This document shows positions 21,601 to 31,863 of a stretch of DNA of 64,000 bases, one piece after another. Source of the DNA: Mesorhabditis belari (taxonomy: Eukaryota > Nematoda > Chromadorea > Rhabditida > Rhabditidae); contig CAUEEP010000879.1 of assembly GCA_958450365.1 (NCBI GenBank), positions 186,001 through 250,000 of the forward strand, written 5' to 3'. The stretch's first letter is position 1; every line of letters begins with the position of its first letter. A program made the position numbers and the translations under genes. The notes under the pieces were generated by a model. That model was not told where the DNA came from, did no database searches, and worked only from the letters and a program-made list of their open reading frames with translations.

Positions 21601-24009
21601 GAGTTCAAAACCTAAAATTAAATGTAAGGATGATCGGGTTATAGCATACTTCAAGATTAAAAGATTCTAATAAGTAATTATAAAAGCTCTTGAAACGCTC
21701 CCTCTACAAAAAATCAAAAGAAAAGGAAAAGGCCCAGTCTAGCTTAAAATAAACTTGCCTGCCGTCTTTTAACATCATCTAGCCTTGCGAGTTGGGCACA
21801 GGTGTGGACTTTATTCTGAAATTTTCATTATATGTCCAAAACAGACACAAACTTACCCTTTTAATGAAGCCGAGATTTTGCTCGCCAATGTGAGGTAACT
21901 GAAGTAGAGGTGAATACTTGGGCCATAATGCTTGTGTGAACATGGGCATCAACTTGAGAACATTTTCCATTGTTTCAAAGGGAACTTTAGCCTAAAATAC
22001 CAATTAGAATAGCTTTGGGCTAAAATTCAATGTACCTGCGAGTAAAACGTGAGTTGTTGTGTACAAGATATCATTTCCTCAACCAATCGGAGCACACGGG
22101 AGATTATGTATCTACAAACATTCATAAAAGATTTACTTAAATGTAAAAATTTTTTAAGCTAAGCTGGAAAATATGAAATTGATAAAAAGCTTCTTCATTG
22201 TTTGGAACTTAGTAACTAAAAAATTAAAAACTAAGAACTTAGTAACTAAAAAACATTAAATTTTAAGATAAAACTTGTGTACGACAGAAAAACTTGTTTA
22301 TAAACTGAAAATACCTCTGATCGACATCTAAATCATCATTTTCGAGATCATGGCGTCCTAAGTAAGCATATGCAAGAATTCTAGCCTAAAATCTATATTT
22401 GAAGCACCTATGATTAAAAAGAAACCTTTAGTGCATACGGAAAAGAAAGCGGTTTTTCCTTCTTGTTTTCTCCAAGATTTGGGAAATGTTTCATCAGTTT
22501 GGGTAAAGTGAAATCGTCAGTTTCTCTTTCAACAATTTCCTTGTTGTGTTGTTTCCAAAACTCGAAAGCACCCGTAAGAACCATCAACATCCCTAGATAG
22601 GATTAAAAAATGAGTACAGAAGTCTATTAGTAAAAATAAAAACCAACTATTAATCTCCATCTTTGGTGTTTTGTGCAAAAAGTAGAAGAACAATTGCGTT
22701 GTATCCAGAAGCACTTTGTCGTGGTTATACTTGATCGAATTATACCACCAAAAGCCCTAAATGAAAAATAGAGTAATAGCTTATTACAACTTGGTAGGCG
22801 TGTTTTTTTTAAAATCTTACCACTCCAACGGGCAAAACAATCATGAACATCAAGCCGTAAAAAGCGAGCACCCAGAGACCGTATTCTTTTGAAACGAGCC
22901 ACTTTGGGAGAGCAATTCCAAACGTCGTCGCTAAATTTCAAATGCTTGATGAAAATCTTTACCCTATATGGTTGACTCCGAAGATATCCAACTACCTGTT
23001 GGCCCATCCGGATTTCCATATTTCTCCCAATTTTCCCTTGCCTCATCATCAGTCAATGCTTGGTATGCTTTAGCAATTTTGTCAAATTCGATAGGATCGC
23101 CTCCCCTAAAAATTTATAAAAGCATTTTGAACCGAATATAAATGGCCATGCTTATTCTAGACACAAGCAATTAGGTTTTAGGTATCTATATTAAATGTAC
23201 GCATAAGCAAACCTGTCAGGGTGATGCTTCTTTGAGAGGTCACGATACTTTTTCTTCACTTCAGCAACATCTGCACCCTAAAATCATAAATAAAACCAGT
23301 CAATTTGCGAATCACCAACCGCATCAAGGCCAAGAATTGCATATGGATCATATTCATGATGTGTTGTTTCAATCGATGAAACCTTTTGAGCCAACCAGAA
23401 AAATATTGTCCATGCGACTAAAATAAAGACAGTAGTTAAGTATTAAACACTTTGGATTTGGCTAGTTAAAGCAATTAGAATTAACAAAACAAAAACTAAG
23501 GCTCCTTACCAATGAGAAGAACAATCTGTAAGAGTTTCTTTGTTTTTTTCCAAGGGCGATTCGCTTCTTTTCTTTCTCGTTTCACCACACAACCTCTGCA
23601 CTGACATTGCTTTTCATCAACGCGTCTTTCCTCTTAAAAATAAAAATAAATGTTTAGCTAGGTCATGGTTTAGAGTTTCCTGTGTGTATGCACCTAAAGG
23701 TTGATGATAAAACTATTTTTCGTAAAAATTTCAACAACACTATCGATATCAATAAATTAACGACAATGTTTAGCTAGGCATCAATCTCTTGGCATCGATA
23801 AAGCTTACAAGAATTTAGCATCAATAATACTACTGTGAGGAACGACGGTGATACCCGGACTGAGATAAATTAAAACAAAACAAACCTTTCTTTGCTCCAA
23901 ATGGAAAGAAAAAGTAGGTAGCTGGCAACAAGATGATTGCATAGAATGAAATGAGCACATAGTAAAACGTGTTACCAACTTCATCGTATTGAAATTCGGC
24001 TCTGCCCAT
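18645..24009 (-). CDS. dnj-29: SEC63/DnaJ-type ER translocation protein
   Basis: Twenty-one exons join in phase to 743 residues (human SEC63: 760). They are 24009-23886, 23632-23510, 23417-23320, 23277-23213, 23105-22996, 22930-22821, 22756-22648, 22592-22426, 22385-22315, 22111-22036, 21991-21857, 21815-21759, 21611-21521, 20922-20777, 20392-20339, 20278-20078, 19380-19215, 19174-19071, 19026-18922, 18858-18790 and 18695-18645. SEC63 sits in the ER membrane with SEC61/SEC62 and recruits BiP through its lumenal J domain. Visible are TM1 (about 14-36), TM2 (76-92), a J domain with HPD at 134-136 and GNPDGP, TM3 (190-212), Brl-type segments ([17 protein letters not shown]), a Lys-rich linker and an acidic C-terminus. 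Intron 12 uses a GC donor (CAG|GCAAGT). The start follows TTGTTTTGTTTAG. Symbol by orthology to the worm SEC63. Confidence 0.93.
19589..19819. repeat. GC-rich fold-back in a SEC63 intron
   Basis: This lies in intron 16, which is otherwise AT-rich. Nested pairings run over the whole segment: CAGTACTG with CAGTACTCTG, GCACAGG with CCTGTGC, CACATATTGTCA with TGACAATGTG, GTGCACTTAGG with CCTAAGTACAC, and CGGGTGCTG with CAGCACCCG. The loop is near 19700. It could be a palindromic mobile element or a structured RNA; no known RNA family is recognised. Confidence 0.7.
20590..20740. repeat. AACGACC-type degenerate repeat in a SEC63 intron
   Basis: Units resembling AGAACGACCCC, GTAGAATGAC and TTATACGACCCC recur four to five times, ending in the palindrome GAACGACCGGTCGTTC. 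It lies in intron 14. Confidence 0.4.
21160..21242 (+). repeat. tRNA-Ser/Leu-like sequence in a SEC63 intron
   Basis: The 83 bases have class II tRNA length, an A-box-like GTGGCCGAGGCGG and a perfect B box (GGGTTCGATTCCC). Only four outer acceptor pairs (GGAG/CTCC) and three anticodon-stem pairs form; the loop is CTTCGAA. It is probably a degenerate tRNA or tRNA-derived SINE, lying antisense in intron 13 of SEC63. Confidence 0.5.
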
Positions 24010-24065
24010 GTCTAAACAAAACAACGAGTTATAAAATGGAACTTTTATCGCGATGCAATACTTTG

Positions 24066-24332
24066 TCAGCGGGTGGCTTTAGGCTGTGTTCCGTTTAATT
24101 TTTCTAAATTTCTTGCGTTTCCTGAGTTTAATTTAGAATTACGCTGAAGCCATTCTTTTAACACTTTCTTTACAAAATCAATTGACAAAAAAACTAAAGG
24201 GTATAGCCCAAAGCTGCCTGTTGGCAAAACGTTGCTTCCACAAAAAACAAGAACGTTCAGAGTAGCAACAAAAATACTAACAGGCGCTAACAAAGTTTTG
24301 AAATGGAGCAAACGAGAATTTTGGGTGGTCAT
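24066..24332 (-). CDS. Small membrane protein upstream of SEC63
   Basis: A single exon of 88 residues from MTTQNSRLLHF. Two hydrophobic segments (LLAPVSIFVATLNVLVFC and about LYPLVFLSIDFV) are followed by a basic tail rich in Lys, Asn and Arg. It ends 57 bases before the SEC63 start codon on the same strand, and that start carries an acceptor-like TTGTTTAG. The short spacing and acceptor are what a two-gene trans-spliced operon would show. An upstream in-frame ATG at 24359 would add nine residues. No family is recognised; function in the secretory pathway is a guess from position only. Confidence 0.5.
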   Translation of the reverse strand: MTTQNSRLLHFKTLLAPVSIFVATLNVLVFCGSNVLPTGSFGLYPLVFLSIDFVKKVLKEWLQRNSKLNSGNARNLEKLNGTQPKATR

Positions 24333-26139
24333 TTTTTTGGCGTTTTGTGCGTGATGCAAATTTCAGGATTTCGCAAGGTGGCATTTTCATAGAGGTAAAC
24401 AAAAGAAAAAAAGGATATTCTCTAAATATTCATTAGTCATTAGTAATTTAGGCTGTCTATCTAACGTATAAGAGAGAAGGGGGACAACTGTGTTACTGAG
24501 TGGCCAACATGATGCTCCCGTTTCTCGTATTCTCGCGCAGTTTTTCGCCACTCCCCAAATGGTACCGTACACCTCCAACAAACATCCACGTTATAAAGCA
24601 TTTCAGGTGCAAAGGGAGTTGGGAGAGGCAGCTTGAACTTGGGTGCTTTTAGTCCTTTCCAAACGGTTTAAACATTTTCTAGAATAAAAAGCCATTTCAG
24701 AAAATTGTTTGCTGAAAAACACTCTTTGCGGAAATTCTTTTGCATAAGTATGCACAATTTTTACATACGTCTGTAGAAGTGAAAATTGAAAAAAAATGTT
24801 GGTACTTGTGGGGTTGGGGGGGGCAACTTTTTTTTTTCAAAAGTGCTTTTTCTAAGGCAGTTTTTTTGCGTAGATCACGAATTTCATAATGGGAGCTTGG
24901 AAAAATGCGTTTTAGACCGACCTTTAGAGGCTTGAAGTCGCCGTCCCTATAGTGTACTTCACTGTAATGTTCCTATAAGAAGGGCTCAAAAGGAGCCTTT
25001 TCCTGTCGAAAAAGACTTTTTCTGAGATAATTAGAGTCCTGCGTGTAATTCTAACCAAATTCGAACCAAATTTCACCCACGGAATTTTTCATGTGGAATT
25101 TTCACCCATGGGTTCACCCATGGGTGAAACCATGAAAAATTCGAAATTTTCATTTTGCTTTTCAAGATCTAATTTTGCTATTTTCATGTTCTGGACACTC
25201 AATTAGCCCAAAGAAAGTGTTTTTGCATGCTGAAAAAAATCCTCAGGCCTTAAATGGGCTCTCCTTATACAAGCCCACAATGAAGTACACGGTAGAGGCG
25301 GCGACTTCGGGTCCCCGAAAGTTGGTCTAAAACGCATTTTCCCAAGCTCCCACTATGAGACACGCAAAAAAATTGCCTTAGAAAAAGCACTTTTGAAGAA
25401 AAAAGTCCCCCAACCCCACAAATACCACAATGTTATTGATGCAAGATAGCAAAGGTTGGAAAAATGAAAATTCCGGGGGACTAATTTTCAGGTACCAATA
25501 CAAAGCATCCACAAGAAAATTCTCACATTCAGAGATCTACACTAATATCTATTTTCATTTTCACTTCAAACTTCAAAATTTCAAAACACACCAAACTTTT
25601 TGTATTTGATAGTCAAAAGTTTTGATCCTCGTTTTGGTCATCTTACCTCAGCCACTTTGCATTAATAAGCAGTCAATTTGCATTTTGAGAAAACCTTGCA
25701 TCAAGCAGTCCTAATTTTATCTAAACTATCTTTGCTATCCTTGGGGCTCTCCTTCATGAACTGTCACAAAATATAATAAGAGCAAGTTTATTGTAGTTGT
25801 CCAGAGAAGAGCAATTTAAGGAAGTTGGCACGTTTTAAAAGCATCTAAATTAAAGATGCTGTCAACAATATTGTTTATCAATAACAGCCCTGAACGTTCC
25901 TTTTCAAAACTGAAAGTACGCATGCACTTTTTCTCCGAAAGAGATCGCAAAAGCAACACAACAACACACGTATAAAAGGGAAAGAAATGTCTGGAAAAAG
26001 GAAAACAACAAGCACACTTCACCAACAAAAATTTTCATTTATCATCGTACGCTGTCTTTGATTCTGTTATGTACTTCTTGCTTTTGATTTTAAAAATTAA
26101 AATTTTTTCAGTTTGACATCTACATAGTTTTTCTGGAAA
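24333..26139. other. Intergenic between divergent genes, holding one fold-back element
   Basis: Apart from the fold-back at 24800-25427 no gene or repeat is recognised. The left part should hold the promoter of the SEC63 unit and the right part that of catalase. An acceptor-like TTTTTTCAG at 26110 precedes the catalase start and may be a trans-splice site. Confidence 0.4.
24800..25427. mobile_element. Long fold-back (MITE-like) element
   Basis: The left arm (from TGGTACTTGTGGGGTTGG) and right arm (to CCAACCCCACAAATACCA) are near inverse copies over about 160 bases each, including CTAAGGCAGTTTTTTTGCG and GTTTTAGACC blocks. The centre holds a shorter palindrome around CACCCATGGGTG. There is no coding capacity and no clear target duplication. 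Confidence 0.7.
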
Positions 26140-29100
26140 ATGGAAGTTGTGGCAGAAAAAATCTCGAATATCCTCATCGGCAAAGAGCCACCCAAGTCTC
26201 CTGTGCATCAAACTGTGCAAAAATTTCCTACTGATAAACAGCTCGAAAGTTATAAAGAAAAAACAGCGGTAATTTTTATGGATTGCTAGAGATTTAAAAC
26301 CGGAGAGCATGACAATTAAGTCATTTTAGCAAAACACGATAAAACTTATTGAAAAGTCCAAAAGTATCTTCAATCAGTTAGGGTAGATACAAACTACAAA
26401 AAGGATAAAATGTTATGTCATCAATTTATAGGAGTTATATCTATAGGAAATCTTTCAGACTCCTCATGTTCTCACCACCTCGACTGGGGCCCCAATTTAC
26501 GAAAAAAAGGCGGTGTTAACTGTCGGTCCCAGAGGGCCAATGCTTATGCAGGTTTGTGGAATTTTCTGTAGTCCGTAAAGCGACATTAAACAACCATCAA
26601 TTACTTGAGCATTCGTGAATGAAATACCGTATCCGTAGCCGTAGCCGTATGAAATACCGGTACTGGTCGGTTGTATCCCCACATTGGTTTGTCCATGCAT
26701 TGAGTTCGATTATACCCCACTAATTTATGGAGTTATACCGGACTTGATACATGGGTCTTATTTATGGGATATAACCGACAAATACCTAAAATACACTACT
26801 AAAATCCTTTAAGGACTTTGTCTACTTAAATGAAATGGCTCATTTTGACCGTGAAAGAATACCTGAACGAGTCGTGCATGCAAATGGAGCAGGTTATATG
26901 TAAAAGAGCAATCTTTAGACCAAATGAAATATTTAGGAGCTCATGGTTATTTCGAAGTTACACATGATATCACTCAATACACAAAAGCTGATATTTTCTC
27001 AGAAATTGGCAAGAAGACTCCATGTTTTGTGAGATTCTCGACAGTTGGTCAGTTTGGTGTTTTGCTTGAAACTAAAATGATTTCAAAGTAATCAAAATGT
27101 AGATGTATTAATACTATACTAGTGGGAAATGTAAATGAATTGTGATAACTGTTGAATGTTAGGTGGAGATCGAGGATCAGCCGATACAGCAAGAGATCCT
27201 CGTGGTTTTGCAATCAAATTCTACACAAATGACGGAAATTGGGATTTGGTTAGTATCTATATTGCTGCTATTACAAAATACAGTTTGCAAAACAATCAGC
27301 ATTTCTCTTTCAGGTCTGTAATAATACTCCAATTTTCTTTATGCGAGATCCAATATTTTTCCCTCGTTCATTCACACTCAAAAACGAAATCCGCAAACAC
27401 ATTTGAGGGTCAGTTCTATAAAAAAAAGTGTTGCTCTATGTACTTTTTACAGGATCCAAATGCAATGTTTGACTATTTTGGACTACGGCCTGAGTCGATT
27501 CATCAAGTGATCCATTTTTTTTTGTTTATTTTTAGTTTTATTATCGAAAGAATATTTTTTTATTCTTGTTCAGGTAATGTTTTTGTTTTCGGATCGTGGA
27601 ATTCCTGATGGATATCGTTTTATGGATGGATTTGGGTATTAAATTTGTTTATACTTAGAACCTTCTACATATAATTAGGTCACACACGTTTAAACTTGTC
27701 AACAAAGTTGGCCATGCTGTTTATTGCAAATTTCATTTCAAAGTGAGTTTAAAGCAGGAAGTTACTAAAATTTGGCAAAAAAATGAATCACTTTAGTGTC
27801 AACAAGGCAATAAATTTCTGAAAGCCGAAGATGCAACAAGGATAGCGGGAGAAGATCCCGATTACGCTATTCGAGATTTGTTCAATGCAATCGAAAATGG
27901 AGATTTCCCACAATGGGAACTCAATTTACAGGTATTTACATATAAATTGAGAATAAAATCTGCCATTTTGTAAAATTGTTAAACCTACAGGGTGTCCCAA
28001 AAAAAAGCCACTTCGGGTCAAATTTTAAAAATATTTCCGGTGTCTCAAGTTAGTCGGTATGGTACGAAAATGATTTTTTTGGGGTCAGGAAATTTTGATG
28101 TTTTTTCATGATTCCATGGCCCCTATTCATGAAATGTCCCGTGGCACCATGACACCACCACCATTCCACCATAAAACAACTACTTTTCTAAAGTGCTTTT
28201 TATTAGTTTTTATTTATTTTCACTGTCAAAGATGTTTTTGCAAACAATTTCCTTCAGAGAGAACTGTTTTTTAAAAGTGCATTTTCTGCCCAAATTATGT
28301 TGTCGTAAAAACCGGTCTTTTCTTTGTCATTCTATTCCTGACTTCTTTCTTTTTCTTCTTCCTTTTTCTTCTTCTTGACCACTTCTTCATTGCAATAACA
28401 CAAATTGAAAAGCTTATGAGAAGTTGAAATTAGCAAAAATGAACATTCTTTTTGTTTGACACACTTAAATAGTCAGGTTTTTACGACAACATAATTGGGT
28501 AAAAATACCTTTTTAACTTTTTTTGGAACACCCTGTACATTTGTATCCTACTCAAACCATCATAAACCATTTAGATCATGACATTCGAAGAAGCTGAGAA
28601 ATGGGAATTTAATCCATTTGATCTAACAAAGGTATATATCACATATTATACACTATGATTTTTATTATACAAATGCAAAAATATATTTCTATGCAAGCTT
28701 GAATGTATGTGATAATTTCTAGGTTTGGCCTCACAAAGAATTCCCATTGATTCCTGTCGGCCGACTCGTTCTCAACAGAAATCCGATGAACTATTTTGCT
28801 GAGGTTTCTGATATTTTTTAAAAATATAAAATGAATACTCGAATAACATTCTGGAATAGATACCAGACCAACGAGTAAATAACTCTTCCCTCACCTTCCT
28901 CCCCTCCATTTTGAGATATTTTTATGTTTAATAAACCAAAAGATAGCCCTTAATGTCTTCTATCTTTTGGTATATTAAACATAATAATATCTCAAGGGTG
29001 GGACGAAGCCCAAAGTTGGTCGAGGGGGGGGGGGGCGTTTATTAGAGGAAATACGGTAGTTAGTGGAACCTACTTCCTCAATAACAAACTCATTGTTAGG

Positions 29101-30256
29101 TCGAACAATCGGCTTTTTGTCCAGCCCACATTGTCCCAGGGATAGATTTTTCTCCAGATCGAATGCTACAGGTTTCGTACTTACAATAAATGCCATTTTA
29201 GATATGTCTTGACTGTTTATTCTTGAAAATATTACAAAAAATTTAGGGTCGAATCTTTTCCTATCCAGATACCCAATTTCATCGCCTTGGTCCAAATTAT
29301 CAGCAACTTCCAATCAATTGTCCTTTTGCAACAAAAGTTCACAATTATCAAAGGGATGGATTTTCAACTATTCACTCGCAAGGTATTCACTCAATACATA
29401 AAAGTACAACTTTTAACCTACCTAGATGGATGTCCGGTTTATCATCCAAATTCTTTTAATGGACCGCAAGAGCTTACGGTGAGTTTTCGAAAAAATAACA
29501 CATGGTTTAGGTGACATTTAAAATATGTCATTTTTCAAGTCATATATTAGACTGATGAATAGGTTTTTACAGTTTTTTCGTTTGTCTTTCTGTAATCTTT
29601 TAGGCTTTTTCACAAACAGCTGTTAAGCGGCTTGCTTTTCTTTTCTTTTCTTGCTTGGTTCCTCGAAATTAAATAATAAAGTTCACAATCGATACATCCT
29701 TGATATTTGGGTTATCGTAGGGATCGCCGATCCGATAAGCTATACCCATGTTATACTCAATAGTTAGCAATCGGTTTTTAAAATTTGAAATGAAAATGCG
29801 AAAAATATAAAAGTTTTTCAAGTCAAATATTAGGATAAAAAATTTTTTTGAGACTGAACATACAAAAGAACATGTCTTTTCAACAAGTGGTGATGTTTGC
29901 CGTTTTGATGATGGAAATCTCAACAATTTCGAACAACCACGAGAATTTTGGACTCGGGTAATCGGATAATTTAAAACAAAATGTCAATGCAGCTATGAAA
30001 TTTATAGGTTTTGAAAGAAGACGAGAAGGATCGAATGGTGAAAAATTTTGCCGGAGCTCTCGTAGCTTGTGACCAAAAAATCGTTGATAGATTCATTGGA
30101 ATTTGTGCACAGGTTTTGAATATAATTCTGTTAAATTTTGTTGTTTTTAACTCTGTGCAGGTTCATTCCGATTTCGCCGCCCGCCTTAATGAAGCGATCA
30201 ATAATCAGATGGGAAATGCTGTAAGTGAGGCCAGAGATAATTTTTTAAACGCTTAA
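26140..30256 (+). CDS. Haem catalase, frame broken by one base in exon 6
   Basis: Catalases split hydrogen peroxide. Eighteen exons are readable: 26140-26268, 26459-26551, 26814-26892, 26937-27047, 27163-27248, 27314-27408, 27453-27506, 27574-27635, 27679-27742, 27797-27931, 28575-28631, 28723-28803, 29100-29171, 29247-29382, 29426-29478, 29823-29957, 30008-30112 and 30161-30256. They give about 547 residues if one base is counted back. Key residues are present: active-site His ([16 protein letters not shown]96), distal Asn (CNNTPIFF), and proximal haem-ligand Tyr ([17 protein letters not shown]). The C-terminus lacks an SKL-type peroxisomal signal. Exon 6 has 95 bases where flanking phases need 96; the loss is in the TTTTTCCC run at about 27355-27363, after which [10 protein letters not shown] is read in another frame. 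Intron 10 carries a TA-flanked element. Either a recent pseudogene or a homopolymer error; all other exons are clean. Confidence 0.85.
27988..28536. mobile_element. TA-flanked MITE in catalase intron 10
   Basis: Terminal inverted repeats start CAGGGTGTCCCAAAAAAA and end in GGAACACCCTG, with TA on both sides (27986-27987 and 28537-28538), as in Tc1/mariner-type elements. No transposase is seen. Confidence 0.75.
28911..28995. repeat. 85-bp palindrome in catalase intron 12
   Basis: TTGAGATATTTTTATGTTTAAT and ACCAAAAGATAG are mirrored by CTATCTTTTGGTATATTAAAC and ATATCTCAA. A run of 12 G follows at 29024-29035. Confidence 0.7.
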
Positions 30257-31863
30257 CGGTAAAAGTTACATCATCAATAGTTTTATGTCGAGCATTTATA
30301 ACTGTACCAATACCTATTGGGCTGGTGAATAGGTGTTTTCGCTCCTTTTCGTACTTTCGTTTAAAACCAACAAATGCACCAATTGAACTACAGTTTGTTT
30401 CATTAGAAAGACCAATTATTTTTCTGCAAGATAACATTCAAACGGGTCTAAAATATCTTATGTCTGGACTTTTTTTGGAAGCGTGAATTTGGGTAATCAA
30501 AAAGAGCCACGGTTCAATGCTTGGTTTAGCCACTTTTAGCTAAGGAAACCTATCTTCGTGTCAACAGATAAAAGATAGAGCACAAAAAGTTTGGTATATA
30601 ATATTTCATTGATTTCAGACTGATCCCAAAGCTCGTTCGTAATGGCAAAGAGGAGGAAGTAAAGTATAAGCCTTGTAAATATATTGGTGAAATAAACCTT
30701 ATCGTTAGAACTCTTTTGCTTTTCATTCTTTTGCTCACCCAAGAACGTAAATGACAAGTAATACAGCCTTCCATCAAAATGAAGTGTACCATAATTAGTT
30801 TCAATCAATGTTTCTTAATTTTTTTTGAAACACTACAGTAACGATGCTTAATTCAGAAATCCATCTTCAATTACTAATTTTTTCAAATTTCAAATTTAAC
30901 CATTCATTAGGGAATCACAAGACACGAAAAGCTAAACACAATCATTTCCGTGTCCGAGTTTTTTTCTAATGTTTCATTCGAAGTTTTCAAAAGAGATCCA
31001 AGTTGTGCGTTGATTTCATACATTGGTTTAATCTGGTTTCAATTAGGAACCGACTTTTCATTTACACAAGGTCGTCTTGAATTATTTGTTTGTCGAATTA
31101 GAGCAATTAGAACAATTAAGCAATAATTTCAAAGAACTGTTAAGAAATTTTCAAATCAAGAATAGGATCCAAAACGCATTTAAAAGATCCCTCGTCTCTA
31201 TCAGTAATAGTTTCTCGGTTCTGATCTAATGAATAAAAGCGGAGATGTTCTCTTGGTAACCTTCACGACTTTCTGATAGTGAGAAATTTTGTGATTAGGA
31301 AATTAGGAAATAATTAGGAATCTTGATTACGAGTTAAGTATTTCAGCTGTCGAAAATTGAAAAAAGCGTTGGTTTTGAGATCAACTTTTACTAGAGTACT
31401 TTTGGTGTCACGAAGCAATCAATACTGGAAACATTGAGAATTCGAAAATGAAATTTCATGTACTAATTGTAAGGATAAATCCGACTCCGAATTCATTGAT
31501 ACTTTTACACGAATTCATAGAATTGTCTGACGTAATTCAGAAAGTTTTCAGAAAAAAATTTCCGCTTCATTTAGTCTTTTTTTTACTTTTTCAATATGTA
31601 ATCATGCAAAATAAAATGAACTATTTGGATAAATATCGACAATTATCCAAAAGAAAGGGATAATTTTCTTTTTAAAACTTAAAAACGGCTAACTAGAGTA
31701 TTCAAATCGTTGTGCTCTGTCCGTAGGAGGCTTTGCAATTATTTCGATAAATTCAAAGTTTTGATGATTTTTTTGCTGCTGTCATATTCTCAAAATCTTT
31801 ATTCAAGTTCAACCTGTTTTCTTTGACCAAAGTATTCAGAATTAATTTCAGAAAAACCCCACC
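30257..31863. other. Intergenic with a decayed MITE relative
   Basis: Positions 30320-30440 and 30540-30620 match parts of the MITE family at 35958 and 46311 (CTTTTCGTACTTTCGTT, AACCAACAAATGCACCAATTG, and AAAGATAGAGCACAAAAAG). The rest, 30840-31860, shows no gene or repeat. Confidence 0.5.

Noticed and set aside
26035..26310. 91-residue minus-strand frame
   Set aside because: Shadow of catalase exon 1 on the plus strand.
28975..29313. 112-residue minus-strand frame
   Set aside because: It is the antisense of catalase exons 13 and 14, which carry the conserved haem-ligand region on the plus strand.
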